A stretch of DNA of 64,000 nucleotides from Chloroflexota bacterium. GTDB taxonomy: Bacteria; Chloroflexota; UBA11872. The stretch lies in contig JAPOVQ010000017.1 of NCBI GenBank assembly GCA_026708035.1, positions 140,289-204,288 of the forward strand, written 5' to 3'. The translations under genes and the position numbers were made by a program. Under the pieces are notes generated by a model. That model was given only the letters and a program-made list of their open reading frames with translations, was not told where the DNA came from and made no database searches. Each line of letters opens with the position of its first letter. Position 1 is the first letter of the stretch. This document shows, one piece after another, positions 37,715 through 47,366 of this stretch.

Positions 37715-40546
37715 ATGATCGTTGATTGGACGATCGTCCCGGGATTGCTGCTGCTGGCGGCGGAACTCGTCGCGCTCGCCGCCCTGGGCTACGTGGTCGC
37801 CCGCACCGTGCTCCGGCAATCCGACGAGCGCATGGCCCTGGCCCAGGGCCTGGTGCTGGGGCTGGCGCTCTGGGGCTTCGTCGTCAACGTCGTCATGTAC
37901 GTCATCCCGGCCCCCGCGGGTGTGATCGCGGCCTGGGTGGTCACGCTGGCGCTCGGCGCTGGCCTGGCCTGGCGCGCCGGCCGCCCGCTGCGGCCGGCGC
38001 TGCGCACGGCGGCGGTCTTCCTGACCGCGGTTCTGGGAATGCTCTGGGTGGCGCTGGCGTGCCGCCAGATGTTGTCACTCTCCGACTGGGAGATTCATCT
38101 CGGACTGGCGGCGTCAATCCGGGCTGGGGGGTTCCCGCCGGTGCTCCCGTGGCAGCCGGGTATGCCCGCGCCCTATCACTACGGCGTCGACATGCTCATC
38201 GGCCTTTTGGCGCCACCGTTCGGCCCCGACCTGGCGTTTGTGACGGAACTGGTGGGCGCCTATGTGTGGGTGGGCTTCGCCCTGACCGTGGCCACACTGC
38301 TGAACCAGCGCGGGTCGTGGACGGTCGCCGTGGCGCTGGCGCCGCTCCTCCTGACGGCCGGCGCGTGGACGCTGGCCAGCTTCGACGACCCGCCGACCGT
38401 CGCGATCTTCCCCCTTCCCGCGGGAGCGCCGCCGGACGATTTGTTGGCGGCGCTTGGAGAGGCCTATTGGCCGTCACCGCGCTTTCCCTGGCCGGCCCTG
38501 GTCGATGCGCCGCTGGGGAATGTCTGGACGCCCTCGTTCCCTCTCGCGTATGCACTGGCCTTCATCGTGCTGGAGCGGGCGGTCGGCATGGGCCGCCGGT
38601 GGTCCTGGTCGTCGGCGCTGACACTCGGCGTGCTGCTCGGGTTCCTGGGTCTCGTGTCGGAGGCCGTCGCCTTGGTCGCCCTCGCCCTGTGGGCCCTCCT
38701 GGAAGCTGTGCCGGTCATGGCGTCCTGGCGGTCGCGTGCCTCCGACGGCCGGGCGGTTCTGCGCGCGGCTTCCGGGCCGCTCGTCGGGGCGTTGCTGCTG
38801 GCCGTAAGCGGCGGAGTGCTCACGGGTGCGCTGACCGAGGCGTCCGGAGGGGGGCTCTCCGTGAGGTGGACGGGCGACCTGGGTCGCGGCGGTCCGCTGG
38901 GAAAACTCATCGAAGGGCCAGACGGCCTCTGGGTCCTCGGTCTCGGCCCCCTCGTCGTCTCGGCGGTCGCGGTCCTGCTGGCTTGGCGCGATCGCCTGGT
39001 GTTGGCGTTGGCGGCCGCGAGCGGCGTGTTTCTGCTCGCCGGCCTCGTGCTGCACTACGACCCCTTTCCGGTGGACGTCACCCGCATGGCCGGTCACGCG
39101 CGGAACTTCGCCCTCTTGGGGCTGCTGGTGGCGCTGAGCGTTCGCCTGCCCATGTTGCGGCCCCGCTGGCGCTACGCCGCCGGCGCACTGGTGGTCGCCC
39201 TGGTCGTTTGGCCAACCGCGATTGCGCCGGTCCATGCCGTCGGATTCGCCCTCGGTCGAGGACCCCGCTTCGCCAATGCCGAGCTAGGGCCGCAGGAACA
39301 CCGAGAGTGGTTTCTGGGGCGCTACGCGCTGGGACGCTTCACCGACGAGGAGTTCATGTCCGATCGCATGGCGTCCTACATCGGCGAGCACACGGCGGCC
39401 AAGTCCCGGATCCTCTCGCCCAGTCCAGGGGCCTTGACCGTCGCCACGGGACGTCCCAACGCCTCGGGCTTCGCATCGGTTCCGCACATCGTGGCCGTGC
39501 GCGGGCCGGCCTATGCCGATGCCGTCGGCATGCTGGACCCTGCGGCCGTCAGTCAGCTCGGGTTCGACTACGTGCACGCCTCGGATGAATGGCTGGCTCG
39601 CCTGCCGCCTCGCGCCCTGCGCCGCCTTGAGAATCCCGACTTCTTTGAGCTGCTCACGCGTGACGGCCCCGACGCTCTCTATCGCGTGCGGCCCGCCTTT
39701 CGGGAGCTCGATGCGGACCCGGCGTCGTTCGAGGCACTCCGGCGCGCCGTGCCATCGGCCGCCGCGGTGTATCTGTCGCCCACGATCGATCGGCTGCACG
39801 CCGCGCACGTGGCGTCGGTCCTCGCCCATGCCCAGCTGTTCGGCGAGGTGGATTGGTCGCGTCTGCATGCGCTCCGAACCCCGGCGCAGACCGCACCGCT
39901 GAGCGGGCGGACCCCCGACGTCGTGGTTACGTCCGCCAGGGCCGCCCCATCGTCGCTTCCGTTGCTGGCACAGCGACGGCCGGTGTGGGCGAATGACGAT
40001 CTCGCCGTCTACGCCCCTGGCGGCGCGGTGAGCCCTGTCGCTCAACCGGAGGCGCCGACGTTCAGCGTCCGCCTGTCCAACGTGAGCCTCGACGGTGCCC
40101 GCATCGCCTTCACCGCCACCTTCGCCGACCGCGCGCCCGAGCGCTGGATCAAGCAAGACTGGAAGGTTGTTCCCGCGGACGTCTCCGCGCCATGGGCGTT
40201 CCCGCAGGTATCGCTGAATGCTTCCGGGCGCCCGTACGAAGCCGCGCAGTGGTTTCTCGGCCAGGTCGTCTCTGGGTCCAGCCTTGCGAGCCACGTTTAC
40301 ACCTACGACCCCATCGAGCGCCGGCTGAGCCAGCAAGGCGATGATGGCCGGTTCACCGCCGTGCTGGCCGGCGGCAGTTCGTTGGCCCCGGGCACATGGA
40401 TGCTGGTCGTCGGCCTGCAGCACGGATCGCCGTGGGCCTGGGAGGAAGTGGCGCTAATTCCGGTCATGCAAATCGTCGTCGCGGACACTGGTGAGGTCAC
40501 CTACGCTGTCTTCGAGGGCGCCCTGAGCGTGAGACTGGCCGAATAG
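37715..40546 (+). CDS. Giant polytopic membrane protein, GT-C-like (paralogue 1)
   Basis: 943 residues: about 12-13 hydrophobic segments in residues 1-520, then a soluble half. No family is recognised with certainty. A conserved YHYGVDMLIGLLAPPFGPD segment (about 153-171) sits between early helices, similar in placement to the NYYYLGYSMGG motif of the DUF2298 protein, so a distant GT-C glycosyltransferase is a reasonable guess. The C-terminal half (about 740-943) looks like a beta-rich domain. ATG 37715 has GAGG 8 bp upstream. It lies directly before a paralogue and is divergent from the PBP gene. Confidence 0.75.
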   Translation: MIVDWTIVPGLLLLAAELVALAALGYVVARTVLRQSDERMALAQGLVLGLALWGFVVNVVMYVIPAPAGVIAAWVVTLALGAGLAWRAGRPLRPALRTAAVFLTAVLGMLWVALACRQMLSLSDWEIHLGLAASIRAGGFPPVLPWQPGMPAPYHYGVDMLIGLLAPPFGPDLAFVTELVGAYVWVGFALTVATLLNQRGSWTVAVALAPLLLTAGAWTLASFDDPPTVAIFPLPAGAPPDDLLAALGEAYWPSPRFPWPALVDAPLGNVWTPSFPLAYALAFIVLERAVGMGRRWSWSSALTLGVLLGFLGLVSEAVALVALALWALLEAVPVMASWRSRASDGRAVLRAASGPLVGALLLAVSGGVLTGALTEASGGGLSVRWTGDLGRGGPLGKLIEGPDGLWVLGLGPLVVSAVAVLLAWRDRLVLALAAASGVFLLAGLVLHYDPFPVDVTRMAGHARNFALLGLLVALSVRLPMLRPRWRYAAGALVVALVVWPTAIAPVHAVGFALGRGPRFANAELGPQEHREWFLGRYALGRFTDEEFMSDRMASYIGEHTAAKSRILSPSPGALTVATGRPNASGFASVPHIVAVRGPAYADAVGMLDPAAVSQLGFDYVHASDEWLARLPPRALRRLENPDFFELLTRDGPDALYRVRPAFRELDADPASFEALRRAVPSAAAVYLSPTIDRLHAAHVASVLAHAQLFGEVDWSRLHALRTPAQTAPLSGRTPDVVVTSARAAPSSLPLLAQRRPVWANDDLAVYAPGGAVSPVAQPEAPTFSVRLSNVSLDGARIAFTATFADRAPERWIKQDWKVVPADVSAPWAFPQVSLNASGRPYEAAQWFLGQVVSGSSLASHVYTYDPIERRLSQQGDDGRFTAVLAGGSSLAPGTWMLVVGLQHGSPWAWEEVALIPVMQIVVADTGEVTYAVFEGALSVRLAE

Positions 40547-40631
40547 GTGGCGCGGCGCCGCGGAGTCTTGAGCCGGCGCCAGGTGCGGGCCGCCGGTGAA
40601 AGGATAGGCACCGTCACTTGAGGCCGTGCGC

Positions 40632-43433
40632 GTGACCGTTGATCCCGCAGTGATCCCCGGATTGCTGCTGCTGGCGGCGGAACTCATCGCGCTCGCGGCC
40701 GTGGGCTACGTCGTTGCCCGCACCGTGCTCCGCCAGAGCGATGAGCGCTTGGCCTTGGCGCAGGGCCTCGTCATCGGGCCGGCGCTGTGGGGCTTCGTCG
40801 TGAACGTTGTCCTCTACGCCCTCCCGGCGCCCGCGGGAGTGGTTGCGGCCTGGGTGCTCACGCTCGCGCTCGCCGCCGGACTTGCCTGGCGCGCCGGCGA
40901 GTCCGTGCGGCCTGGGCTGCGCACGACGGCCGCCGTGGTGGTCGCGGCCCTGGCGCTGTTCTGGGTCGCGCTGGCCAGCCGCCAGCTCCTGACGATTGTT
41001 GAAGATTTTCTGCATCTGGGACTGGCGGCATCCATCCAAGCCGGCGGGTATCACCCGCCCGCCTTTCCCTGGAGCCCGGATCTGCCCACCGCCTATCACT
41101 ACGGCTCCAATCTGTTGATCGGTCTCTTGGCCCCGCCGTTCGGACCCGACCTGGCACTCGTGACCGAGGTGCTGGGCGCCTATCTCTGGATGAGCTTCGC
41201 CCTGGTCGTGGGCACGCTGGTCTTCAGCCGGGGATCGTGGATCGCGGTGGTGGTCGCAGCCCCGCTGGTGCTCACGGCCGGCGCCTGGACGCAGGTCCAC
41301 TACGCGCCGCCGCCGGGCATCGTGCAGCTCCCCGGCCCCGGCGAGCTGCCGGCGCTCAACGCCAGCGTGCGCACCTGGCTGGCGGAGGTCTACTGGCCGA
41401 CGCTGGACGCACCCTGGGAGACGGTGCTCGAGGCGTCACCGCCAAATATCTGGAAGCCGTCGTTCACGCTGGCGTATGCGCTGACGCTCGTGGTGCTGGA
41501 GCGGGTTACCGCCGGCAGCCGCCGCTCCTGGCCGTCGACGCTGGTCCTGGCGGCCCTGGTCGGATTCCTGGGTCTGGCCGACGAAGCCGTGGCCGTGATG
41601 GTGGTGGCCCTGTGGATCTTGCTCGAGGTGGCGCAGCTGGTTGCGGCCAGACCGGCGCGCGCGCGGCGCCTGCGCGAGGCTCTGCGCGCGGCTGCGGGAC
41701 CGCTGCTGGCCGCGCTCGTTCTGGCCGTTGGCGGCGGCGCCATCACGGGCCTCCTGACCGGGCCGTCCGGAAGCGGCCTGGCGCTGGCCTGGATGGACGA
41801 TCCGGGCAGCCGTCGACCGATCGGCGACTTCATCGACATTTCCGGCGGTCTGGGCGTGCTTGGTCTTGGCGTAGTCGTGATCGTCGCCGTCGCCGTGCTG
41901 CTCGCGCGGCGCGACCGCCTGGTGCTGGCACTGGCGCTTGGGAGCGGGCTCTTTCTGCTCGCGGCACTCACGCTGCACTACGAGTTCTCACGGGATGTCG
42001 TGCGGCTGGACGGTCATGCGCGAAACTTCGCGCTCATGGCGCTGCTCGGCGCGCTGAGCGTCAGCCTGCCGGCCCTGCGCCTTCGGTGGCGCTACGCCGC
42101 CGCCACGCTGGTCTTCGTCCTGGTCACCTGGCCGACGATCGTGACGCCCCTGCGCAGCATCGGCGTGGGCCTCGGCAACGGCATCCAGCTCGCCAATGCG
42201 GAGTCGGGCCGTCGGGAGCACGCCTCGGACTTCCTCGGACGCTATGTGGCCCGGAGCGGCATGTCCGATCGCGTCGCCGCATACATCCGTGATCGCACTG
42301 CGGCCGATGCGCGCATCCTCGCCCCGGATCCGATCGCGATGTCCATCGCCACGGGCCGCGCGAACGCGTCGGGCTTTACCGACTTCATTGGCTTCTCGAG
42401 AGTGCGTGGGCCGGAGTATGTGGACGCGATCCGCCGGCTCGAGCCTTCGGCAATTCGCCGGCTGGGCTTTGACTACGTGCAAGCCACCGACGATTGGCTG
42501 GCCTACCTTCCGCCGCGGGCGGCGGGATGGATCGAGAATCCGAATTACTTCGAGCCGCTATTGCGCGACGGTGCCTCGGCGCTCTTCCGCATCCGGCCCG
42601 AGTTTCTGGCCATTGAATCGCCGCCCGATCCTGCGTCGTTCGAGGCCTTGCGCCAGGCGGTGCCGCCGTCGGCGACGGTGTATCTGTCGCCGTCGATCGG
42701 CTACCTGGGGTGGGTGCGGGCCGCGTCGGTGCTGTCCCACGCGCAACTGCTCGGCGAGGTGCGCGTGTTCGGTGAACACCTGCGGCCCGGCTTCGACACC
42801 CAGCCGCTCGGTGGTCGCACGCCGGATCTCGTGGTCACCTCGGCGCGCCTCGCGCCGTCGGCTTTTCCGCCCGGCCGGCGAACGCCGATCTGGTCAAACG
42901 ATGATTTCGCGGTCTACGCCCCGGGCGGTACCGTGCCGCCGATCATGCCCGCGGCCGAGACGCTGCTAAGCGTGCGGATGTCGTCGGTGAGCATCGATGA
43001 CGGTCGGCTGGCGTTTACCGCGACGCTGGCGGACGATGCGGCGCGGCGCTGGACCGGCCAGGATTGGGTGATCCTGGCGGCTGACGACTCGCCGTGGGCG
43101 TTGCCGCGCGACCTCGGGACCGACGGGCGCAGCTATCTGGCGGCGCAGTGGTTCGTCGGGCAATTCCATCCGGGTCAGGGAGTGATTAGCAAGCGGTACG
43201 TGTTCGACGCCCGCGCGGCGAGCCTGTCCCTGGAGGTCGAAGAGGGACGTTTCGTTCCCCTGGAGACGTCTGACAGCGGGCTCGGCCCCGGCGTGTGGAC
43301 GCTCGCGCTGCGGCTGCGACACAACTGGACGGAGGCCGCTCTAATCCCGGTGGTGCGCCTCACGATCGCCGAAGATGGCGCGGCGACCTTTGCGGTCTTC
43401 GAGGACGCGCTCGGCGTGACGCCCATTCCATAG
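40632..43433 (+). CDS. Giant polytopic membrane protein, GT-C-like (paralogue 2)
   Basis: 933-residue tandem paralogue of the preceding gene, collinear along the whole length: the same PGLLLLAAEL opening, YHYGSNLLIGLLAPPFGPD, the GHARNFAL helix, FDYV(H/Q)A(S/T)D(E/D)WLA, and the QWF(L/V)GQ C-terminal region. The GTG at 40632 aligns exactly with the ATG of paralogue 1, including the GAGG 8 bp upstream, so it is preferred over the GTG at 40626. Insertions differ mainly in the periplasmic loops. Function unknown; probable envelope glycan work. Confidence 0.75.
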   Translation: MTVDPAVIPGLLLLAAELIALAAVGYVVARTVLRQSDERLALAQGLVIGPALWGFVVNVVLYALPAPAGVVAAWVLTLALAAGLAWRAGESVRPGLRTTAAVVVAALALFWVALASRQLLTIVEDFLHLGLAASIQAGGYHPPAFPWSPDLPTAYHYGSNLLIGLLAPPFGPDLALVTEVLGAYLWMSFALVVGTLVFSRGSWIAVVVAAPLVLTAGAWTQVHYAPPPGIVQLPGPGELPALNASVRTWLAEVYWPTLDAPWETVLEASPPNIWKPSFTLAYALTLVVLERVTAGSRRSWPSTLVLAALVGFLGLADEAVAVMVVALWILLEVAQLVAARPARARRLREALRAAAGPLLAALVLAVGGGAITGLLTGPSGSGLALAWMDDPGSRRPIGDFIDISGGLGVLGLGVVVIVAVAVLLARRDRLVLALALGSGLFLLAALTLHYEFSRDVVRLDGHARNFALMALLGALSVSLPALRLRWRYAAATLVFVLVTWPTIVTPLRSIGVGLGNGIQLANAESGRREHASDFLGRYVARSGMSDRVAAYIRDRTAADARILAPDPIAMSIATGRANASGFTDFIGFSRVRGPEYVDAIRRLEPSAIRRLGFDYVQATDDWLAYLPPRAAGWIENPNYFEPLLRDGASALFRIRPEFLAIESPPDPASFEALRQAVPPSATVYLSPSIGYLGWVRAASVLSHAQLLGEVRVFGEHLRPGFDTQPLGGRTPDLVVTSARLAPSAFPPGRRTPIWSNDDFAVYAPGGTVPPIMPAAETLLSVRMSSVSIDDGRLAFTATLADDAARRWTGQDWVILAADDSPWALPRDLGTDGRSYLAAQWFVGQFHPGQGVISKRYVFDARAASLSLEVEEGRFVPLETSDSGLGPGVWTLALRLRHNWTEAALIPVVRLTIAEDGAATFAVFEDALGVTPIP

Positions 43434-43522
43434 GCTCGCCCTCGATGGGTGGTACGCGCCGTGCCGGTTCCGCCGCCTCAAGTACCCTCGCCACGAAACC
43501 TCGCCGCAAATCGGACGCTGTC

Positions 43523-44512
43523 GTGAGCGAGATCCGCATCGGCCTCATAGGATTCGGCGCGTGGACGCGCAGCGCCTATGTCCCGGCGCTTCGCTTGGAC
43601 GGTCGCGCCACGGTGACGGCGGTGGCGGCGCCCAGCGCCGAAACTCGTAGCCGGGCCATTGCGGAGCTTGGGCCGGAGATCGCCGTGTTTGCCTCGGCGC
43701 CCGAACTCGTGGCCGCCGCCGACCTGGACGCCGTCACGGTCGCGGTTCCCGATCGGGCGCACGAGCCGGTGCTGGCGGACGCGCTGGCGTCAGGCCTGCC
43801 GCTCCTGTTCGAGCCGCCCGTGGCTTCCGACCGGCCCGGGGTGGAACGCATGCTGGAGTCGCTCCGCGACGCGCCGCAACTCGTGCATCCCGACCTCGAG
43901 CTCTCCTACCTGCCCGTCGTCGCGCACCTGCGCGAGGCGCTGGACGCCGGCGCGATCGGTCGGCCGCGAACCGCGAGCGTGCGGCTCCAAGCCGGGTGGG
44001 GCCATCCGCCGCGGCACGAGCTGAGCGTGGTGCACATGCTGGCCGGGTGGTATCTCGACATGCTGGACCGCGCGCTCGGCCGCACGGCGCGCCGTGTACT
44101 GGTGCTCAACGGCGACGACGCACCGGGGCTGATGCAGTCGCGCGCCGTCGCTCACCTGGACTACGGCGACGTACTGGGCACGTTCCAAATCAACATCGGA
44201 GCGGTCGGGCCGCTGCGCATCGACCTGGAGGTCAACGGCGTCGACGGCGACATCGTCTGCGATCCGCTGGCGGGCGCCTGGCGCCTGCGCACGCGGGAGT
44301 TTCCCCACTGGCGCCTGGCGCGTCAGCCGGCGCTGGAACCGCCGGCCGGGTGGCCCGGCGTCCACGAATGCCTGCGCGCCTTCCTCGACGCCGTCGAACA
44401 GGGCGCGACGAATACCGGCATGCGCGACGCGATCATTCGTCAGCATGAGGTCGGCCTAGCCGCCGACCGGTCCTGCGAAACAGGCGCCTGGGAAGACGTC
44501 CGGCCGGCCTAG
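43523..44512 (+). CDS. Gfo/Idh/MocA family oxidoreductase
   Basis: NAD(P)-dependent sugar or inositol dehydrogenase-type protein. The nucleotide-binding loop is IRIGLIGFGAWTR near the N-terminus; the second domain contains LVHPDLELSYLPVV, replacing the common EKP...R segment with EPPVASDRPG. The GTG at 43523 directly precedes the domain, while the frame is open much further upstream. The canonical catalytic lysine of the EKP motif is replaced by Pro in FEPPVA, so activity could be altered. Located after the tandem membrane proteins, it may make a modified nucleotide sugar. Confidence 0.8.
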   Translation: MSEIRIGLIGFGAWTRSAYVPALRLDGRATVTAVAAPSAETRSRAIAELGPEIAVFASAPELVAAADLDAVTVAVPDRAHEPVLADALASGLPLLFEPPVASDRPGVERMLESLRDAPQLVHPDLELSYLPVVAHLREALDAGAIGRPRTASVRLQAGWGHPPRHELSVVHMLAGWYLDMLDRALGRTARRVLVLNGDDAPGLMQSRAVAHLDYGDVLGTFQINIGAVGPLRIDLEVNGVDGDIVCDPLAGAWRLRTREFPHWRLARQPALEPPAGWPGVHECLRAFLDAVEQGATNTGMRDAIIRQHEVGLAADRSCETGAWEDVRPA

Positions 44513-44526
44513 TCTCACCCTTCTGT

Positions 44527-44613
44527 CATTCCGAGCGCCGCGAGGAATCTAAGGCGCCACCCTTGGTCTTCCCGCCAATCATCTTCTCAGGCGCCCACCA
44601 GGGACGCCCCTAC
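44527..44613. repeat. Two intergenic repeats
   Basis: TCATTCCGAGCGCCGCGAGG (44527 onward), related to 53761, and a minus-strand GTAGGGGCGTCCCTGGTGGG copy (44590-44613). They sit between convergent genes. Confidence 0.7.
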
Positions 44614-44653
44614 GCGAAGGGCCCGGCGGAATCGCCCCGAGGCGACCGCGGCG

Positions 44654-45250
44654 CTAGGCCAGATCCGCCTCCAGGGCTGCTTCGAGCGCCTCCCGCTCGT
44701 CGGACGGCAAATCCAGTGCCAACGCCAATTCCCTGGCCGCCGGCGACATCTTGCGCCAGGTCTTTTGCGCGATGTCGGCGATCTTGGCTGCTGGATACCG
44801 AGCGCGCAGGTCGGCGAACTGCGTCTCGAGGAAGACCAGGCAGAGCCCGTCCTCCAGCGTTTGCGCCTCGGGGTCGCGGGTGAGGTTGTGCTTTCGCACC
44901 AACTGCTGGACGCGCGCGATTTCATCGGCGCCGTAGCCGGCGTCCTGCAAGACGCGTCCGACCTCAGCGGCGTGCATGGCCTGCAACGCCGTGCGCCAGC
45001 GCAGGTAGCCGCGCCGGCCGCTCGGATACTCGTCGCGAGGGATGGTCCAGCGGCGGATATGGTGCGCGCGCGCCGCCAGCAGCAGCGCCTCACCGGCGCC
45101 GGGACGCAGGCGCCGCACCCAGGCCGTGAGCATCGCGGCGTGGGTGAGCTCCTTGGGGCGGGCCTCGCCGTCGACGATCAGCGTGTGCGGGTCGTCGGCG
45201 TTGGCTGCGTCGATGCGCCGGATGGCGTCGCGAAAGCGCTCGGTTTTCAC
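44654..45250 (-). CDS. DUF4202 domain protein
   Basis: 198 residues covering the full domain, with the family landmarks AARAHHIRRW, YPSGRRGYLRWR and VFLETQFADL. The paired histidines and downstream acidic residues resemble an HD-type metal hydrolase arrangement, but no enzymatic function is established for the family. It starts 53 bp from, and divergently to, the DAO-type oxidase gene. Confidence 0.85.
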   Translation of the reverse strand: MKTERFRDAIRRIDAANADDPHTLIVDGEARPKELTHAAMLTAWVRRLRPGAGEALLLAARAHHIRRWTIPRDEYPSGRRGYLRWRTALQAMHAAEVGRVLQDAGYGADEIARVQQLVRKHNLTRDPEAQTLEDGLCLVFLETQFADLRARYPAAKIADIAQKTWRKMSPAARELALALDLPSDEREALEAALEADLA

Positions 45251-45303
45251 GGGCGGATTCTCGCACGGACTGGCGCGACGCGGCTCGGGTATCGTGCCGC
45301 ACC

Positions 45304-46395
45304 ATGAGCGGGCAGTCGGCGGACGTCGTGATCTGCGGGGGCGGCGCGCTGGGCGCCGCCCTGGCCTACGAGCTCGCCGGTCGCGGCGTGCGGCCGCTCC
45401 TGGTCGAATCGCGCGCCATTGCGTCGGGAGCCAGCGGCAAGGCCGCCGGGCTGCTCTCGCCGGCGTCCGACGCGCGCGCCGCCGGCCCGTTGGGACCGCT
45501 GTGGCGGGCCAGCTTGGCGCGGCATCACGCGCTGGTCCGCGAGTTGGACGCCCACGGAGCGCCCGGCTACGGGTTCGAGGAGAGCCCGTCGCTGCTCATC
45601 ACCGCCGACGCTGCCGAAGCCGAGACCTTACGGGAGGCCGCCCCGTCCAAATGGCTGGAACCCGACGAGGTGCGCGCCCGCTGCGCCTGGATCGACGGCC
45701 CCATCGAGGGCGGCCTGCTGCGGGAAGCGAGCGCCGAAGTCCAACCCGCCGCCTTCACTCAGGCATTGATTCGGGCCGCCGAGTCTCGTGGCGCGCGCGT
45801 CGAGCAGGGACGCGTGACCGGGCTGAGTGTGACGGGCGGAGGCGTCACCGGGGTGCGGGTAGATGGCGAGGTGATTCGCACTGACGCCGTAGTTCTGGCC
45901 ATGGGGCCCTGGACTAGCGAGGTCGGGGCCTGGCTCGGGCTGCCCGTGCCCGTCACGCCGCTCAAGGGCCAGATCCTCCGTCTGCGCCTGCCGCCCGCGC
46001 AGGCCGAGACCCGATTCTCGGACACGGACGGCAACTACATGGCGCGCAAGGCCGACGGCCTGGTCTACGTCGGCACTACTGAAGAATCGGTCGGATTCGA
46101 CGAGACCCCAACCGTCGCGGCCCGACGCCAGATCCTGCGCCAGGCCGGCCGCTTCGTCTCCGCCGTGTCGCGGGCCGAGGTAGTGAAGCAGACGGCCTGT
46201 CTCCGCCCGCTCTCACCCGACGGCCTGCCGATCCTGGGAGCCGCGCCGGGGCTTTCCGGCGCATACATCGCCACCGGCCACGGGCGCGCGGGATTGCTGC
46301 TCGCCCCCGGCAGCGCGGCTGCCCTAGCCGCCCAGATCACCGGCGAGCCGCCCGCCATCGACCTGACGCCCTTCGACCCCGCCCGATTCGCCTGA
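45304..46395 (+). CDS. DAO-family FAD oxidoreductase (glycine oxidase-like)
   Basis: D-amino-acid/glycine oxidase fold. FAD loop VVICGGGALGAALA (8-21) is followed by ASGASGKAAGLLSP, the ThiO/DadA-type segment. The C-terminal motif is RPLSPDGLPILGAAPGL...ATGHGRAGLLLAPGSA. At 363 residues it resembles ThiO glycine oxidase, which serves thiamine synthesis, yet no thi genes adjoin, so a general amine or sarcosine-type oxidase is equally possible. Confidence 0.85.
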   Translation: MSGQSADVVICGGGALGAALAYELAGRGVRPLLVESRAIASGASGKAAGLLSPASDARAAGPLGPLWRASLARHHALVRELDAHGAPGYGFEESPSLLITADAAEAETLREAAPSKWLEPDEVRARCAWIDGPIEGGLLREASAEVQPAAFTQALIRAAESRGARVEQGRVTGLSVTGGGVTGVRVDGEVIRTDAVVLAMGPWTSEVGAWLGLPVPVTPLKGQILRLRLPPAQAETRFSDTDGNYMARKADGLVYVGTTEESVGFDETPTVAARRQILRQAGRFVSAVSRAEVVKQTACLRPLSPDGLPILGAAPGLSGAYIATGHGRAGLLLAPGSAAALAAQITGEPPAIDLTPFDPARFA

Positions 46396-46450
46396 TCAAC
46401 GCCTTCCCACGCTGCACGCAGCGCGGGCCACCGGCCGGCGACCCCTTCCT

Positions 46451-46477
46451 GTAGGGGCGTCCCTCGTGGGCGCCCGG
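46451..46477 (+). repeat. GTAGGGGCGTCCCT-type repeat
   Basis: Plus-strand copy (GTAGGGGCGTCCCTCGTGGG core) of the family at 9277, between the DAO-type oxidase and selC. Confidence 0.75.
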
Positions 46478-46514
46478 ACCGGAGCCGTTCGATGCCGTGT
46501 TCACTCACTCGGCT

Positions 46515-46612
46515 GGCGGAGGTGCATGGGAGTCGAACCCACCTAGGACGCTGACCAGCGCCCCACAACGGTTTTGAAGACCGCGAGAGCCACCCGGCCC
46601 CTTCCACCTCCA
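46515..46612 (-). tRNA. selC: Selenocysteine tRNA, anticodon UCA
   Basis: 98 nt with an encoded CCA end. The anticodon loop CTTCAAA presents TCA and reads UGA. The arms fit tRNA-Sec rather than tRNA-Ser: an acceptor 5' strand GGAGGTGG facing GCACCTCC (seven pairs, the eighth a G-G mismatch), a six-base-pair D stem, a five-pair anticodon stem, a nine-pair variable arm (GGGGCGCTG/CAGCGTCCT with wobbles) and a T arm GTGGG-TTCGACT-CCCAT. Encoded between two protein genes. No selA, selB or selD gene is in the window. Confidence 0.93.
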
Positions 46613-46725
46613 CCGCCACGCTAGCAGGTGCGCTGGCTCTGCGCCGGAACGGACGCCTCTGTGAGCGGCTTCGGGTACTGACCAATCCATAACCGCGTCG
46701 TGGCGTGGAGTGACCGGAGTTCTCG

Positions 46726-47103
46726 TCAGTAGGGGGACGCGAGGTCGGCAAACATCGGAAAGTGCCGCACGTTTGTTGTCAGGAGCTCAGCCTCAAGCAC
46801 AAGCGCCGTGCCGGCGATGAGATAGTCGACGTCGTCAATGCCCCGGTACGCCTCGCGATACCGGCGTGCTAGCCCCGCTGCGGTTCGGACCACCGCCTCG
46901 TCGACGGGAGCCCAAGCGAGCACCGCAAAGAAGCTTTCGAGGATGTCTCGCTCATGGGGACGTACCCCGGCCAGCAATTCAAAACGGACAACCTCGGTGG
47001 CGGCGATCGTTTCCCCGGTCCCGATCAGCTCTTCCAATAGATGGGTCGCCGGCGCGGCGCCGCGCAGATAGTCGATGGCCACCGACGTGTCCAGAAGCTT
47101 CAC
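46726..47103 (-). CDS. vapC: PIN-domain toxin VapC
   Basis: 125-residue PIN-domain ribonuclease. Active-site acidics lie in [12 protein letters not shown] (D5), VVRFELLAG (E), and [10 protein letters not shown] plus the TTNVRHF end. The ATG overlaps the upstream antitoxin gene by 4 bp (ATGA). As a VapC toxin it would cleave RNA, often tRNA, when free of its antitoxin; the target cannot be read here. Confidence 0.88.
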   Translation of the reverse strand: MKLLDTSVAIDYLRGAAPATHLLEELIGTGETIAATEVVRFELLAGVRPHERDILESFFAVLAWAPVDEAVVRTAAGLARRYREAYRGIDDVDYLIAGTALVLEAELLTTNVRHFPMFADLASPY

Positions 47104-47360
47104 TCCAAGCCGAGCTTGCGAAGTCGCTCATTCAGATCCCCACGGATGGCATCCACGTACTCGGCGCCGGTGAAGGGGCGGTCGCTCCACAGACCGGCGC
47201 TAGCGCGGAGCGCACGTAGCTTGTCGGCGGTCGACATGGTTCCGAACGTCCGACGCACGGCGCGCCGGATCAGTTCCGATCGCGAGGCGCCGGTGGCGCG
47301 GGCGGCATCATTGAGGAGCGCAAGCTCCTCCTCGCCAAGATAGACTTGCGTCCGTCCCAT
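47100..47360 (-). CDS. vapB: VapB-type ribbon-helix-helix antitoxin
   Basis: 86 residues: a ribbon-helix-helix DNA-binding N-terminus ([15 protein letters not shown]...[12 protein letters not shown]) and a C-terminal toxin-binding tail. ATG 47360 is chosen over 47378, since it starts at the fold and lies at the predicted transcription start. It binds its partner VapC and should repress the operon through the palindrome directly upstream. Confidence 0.88.
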   Translation of the reverse strand: MGRTQVYLGEEELALLNDAARATGASRSELIRRAVRRTFGTMSTADKLRALRASAGLWSDRPFTGAEYVDAIRGDLNERLRKLGLE

Positions 47361-47366
47361 GGCGCT

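Noticed and set aside
46065..46751. 228-codon minus-strand frame over selC
   Set aside because: Spans the tRNA gene and the DAO-type oxidase in antisense; no protein similarity is visible.
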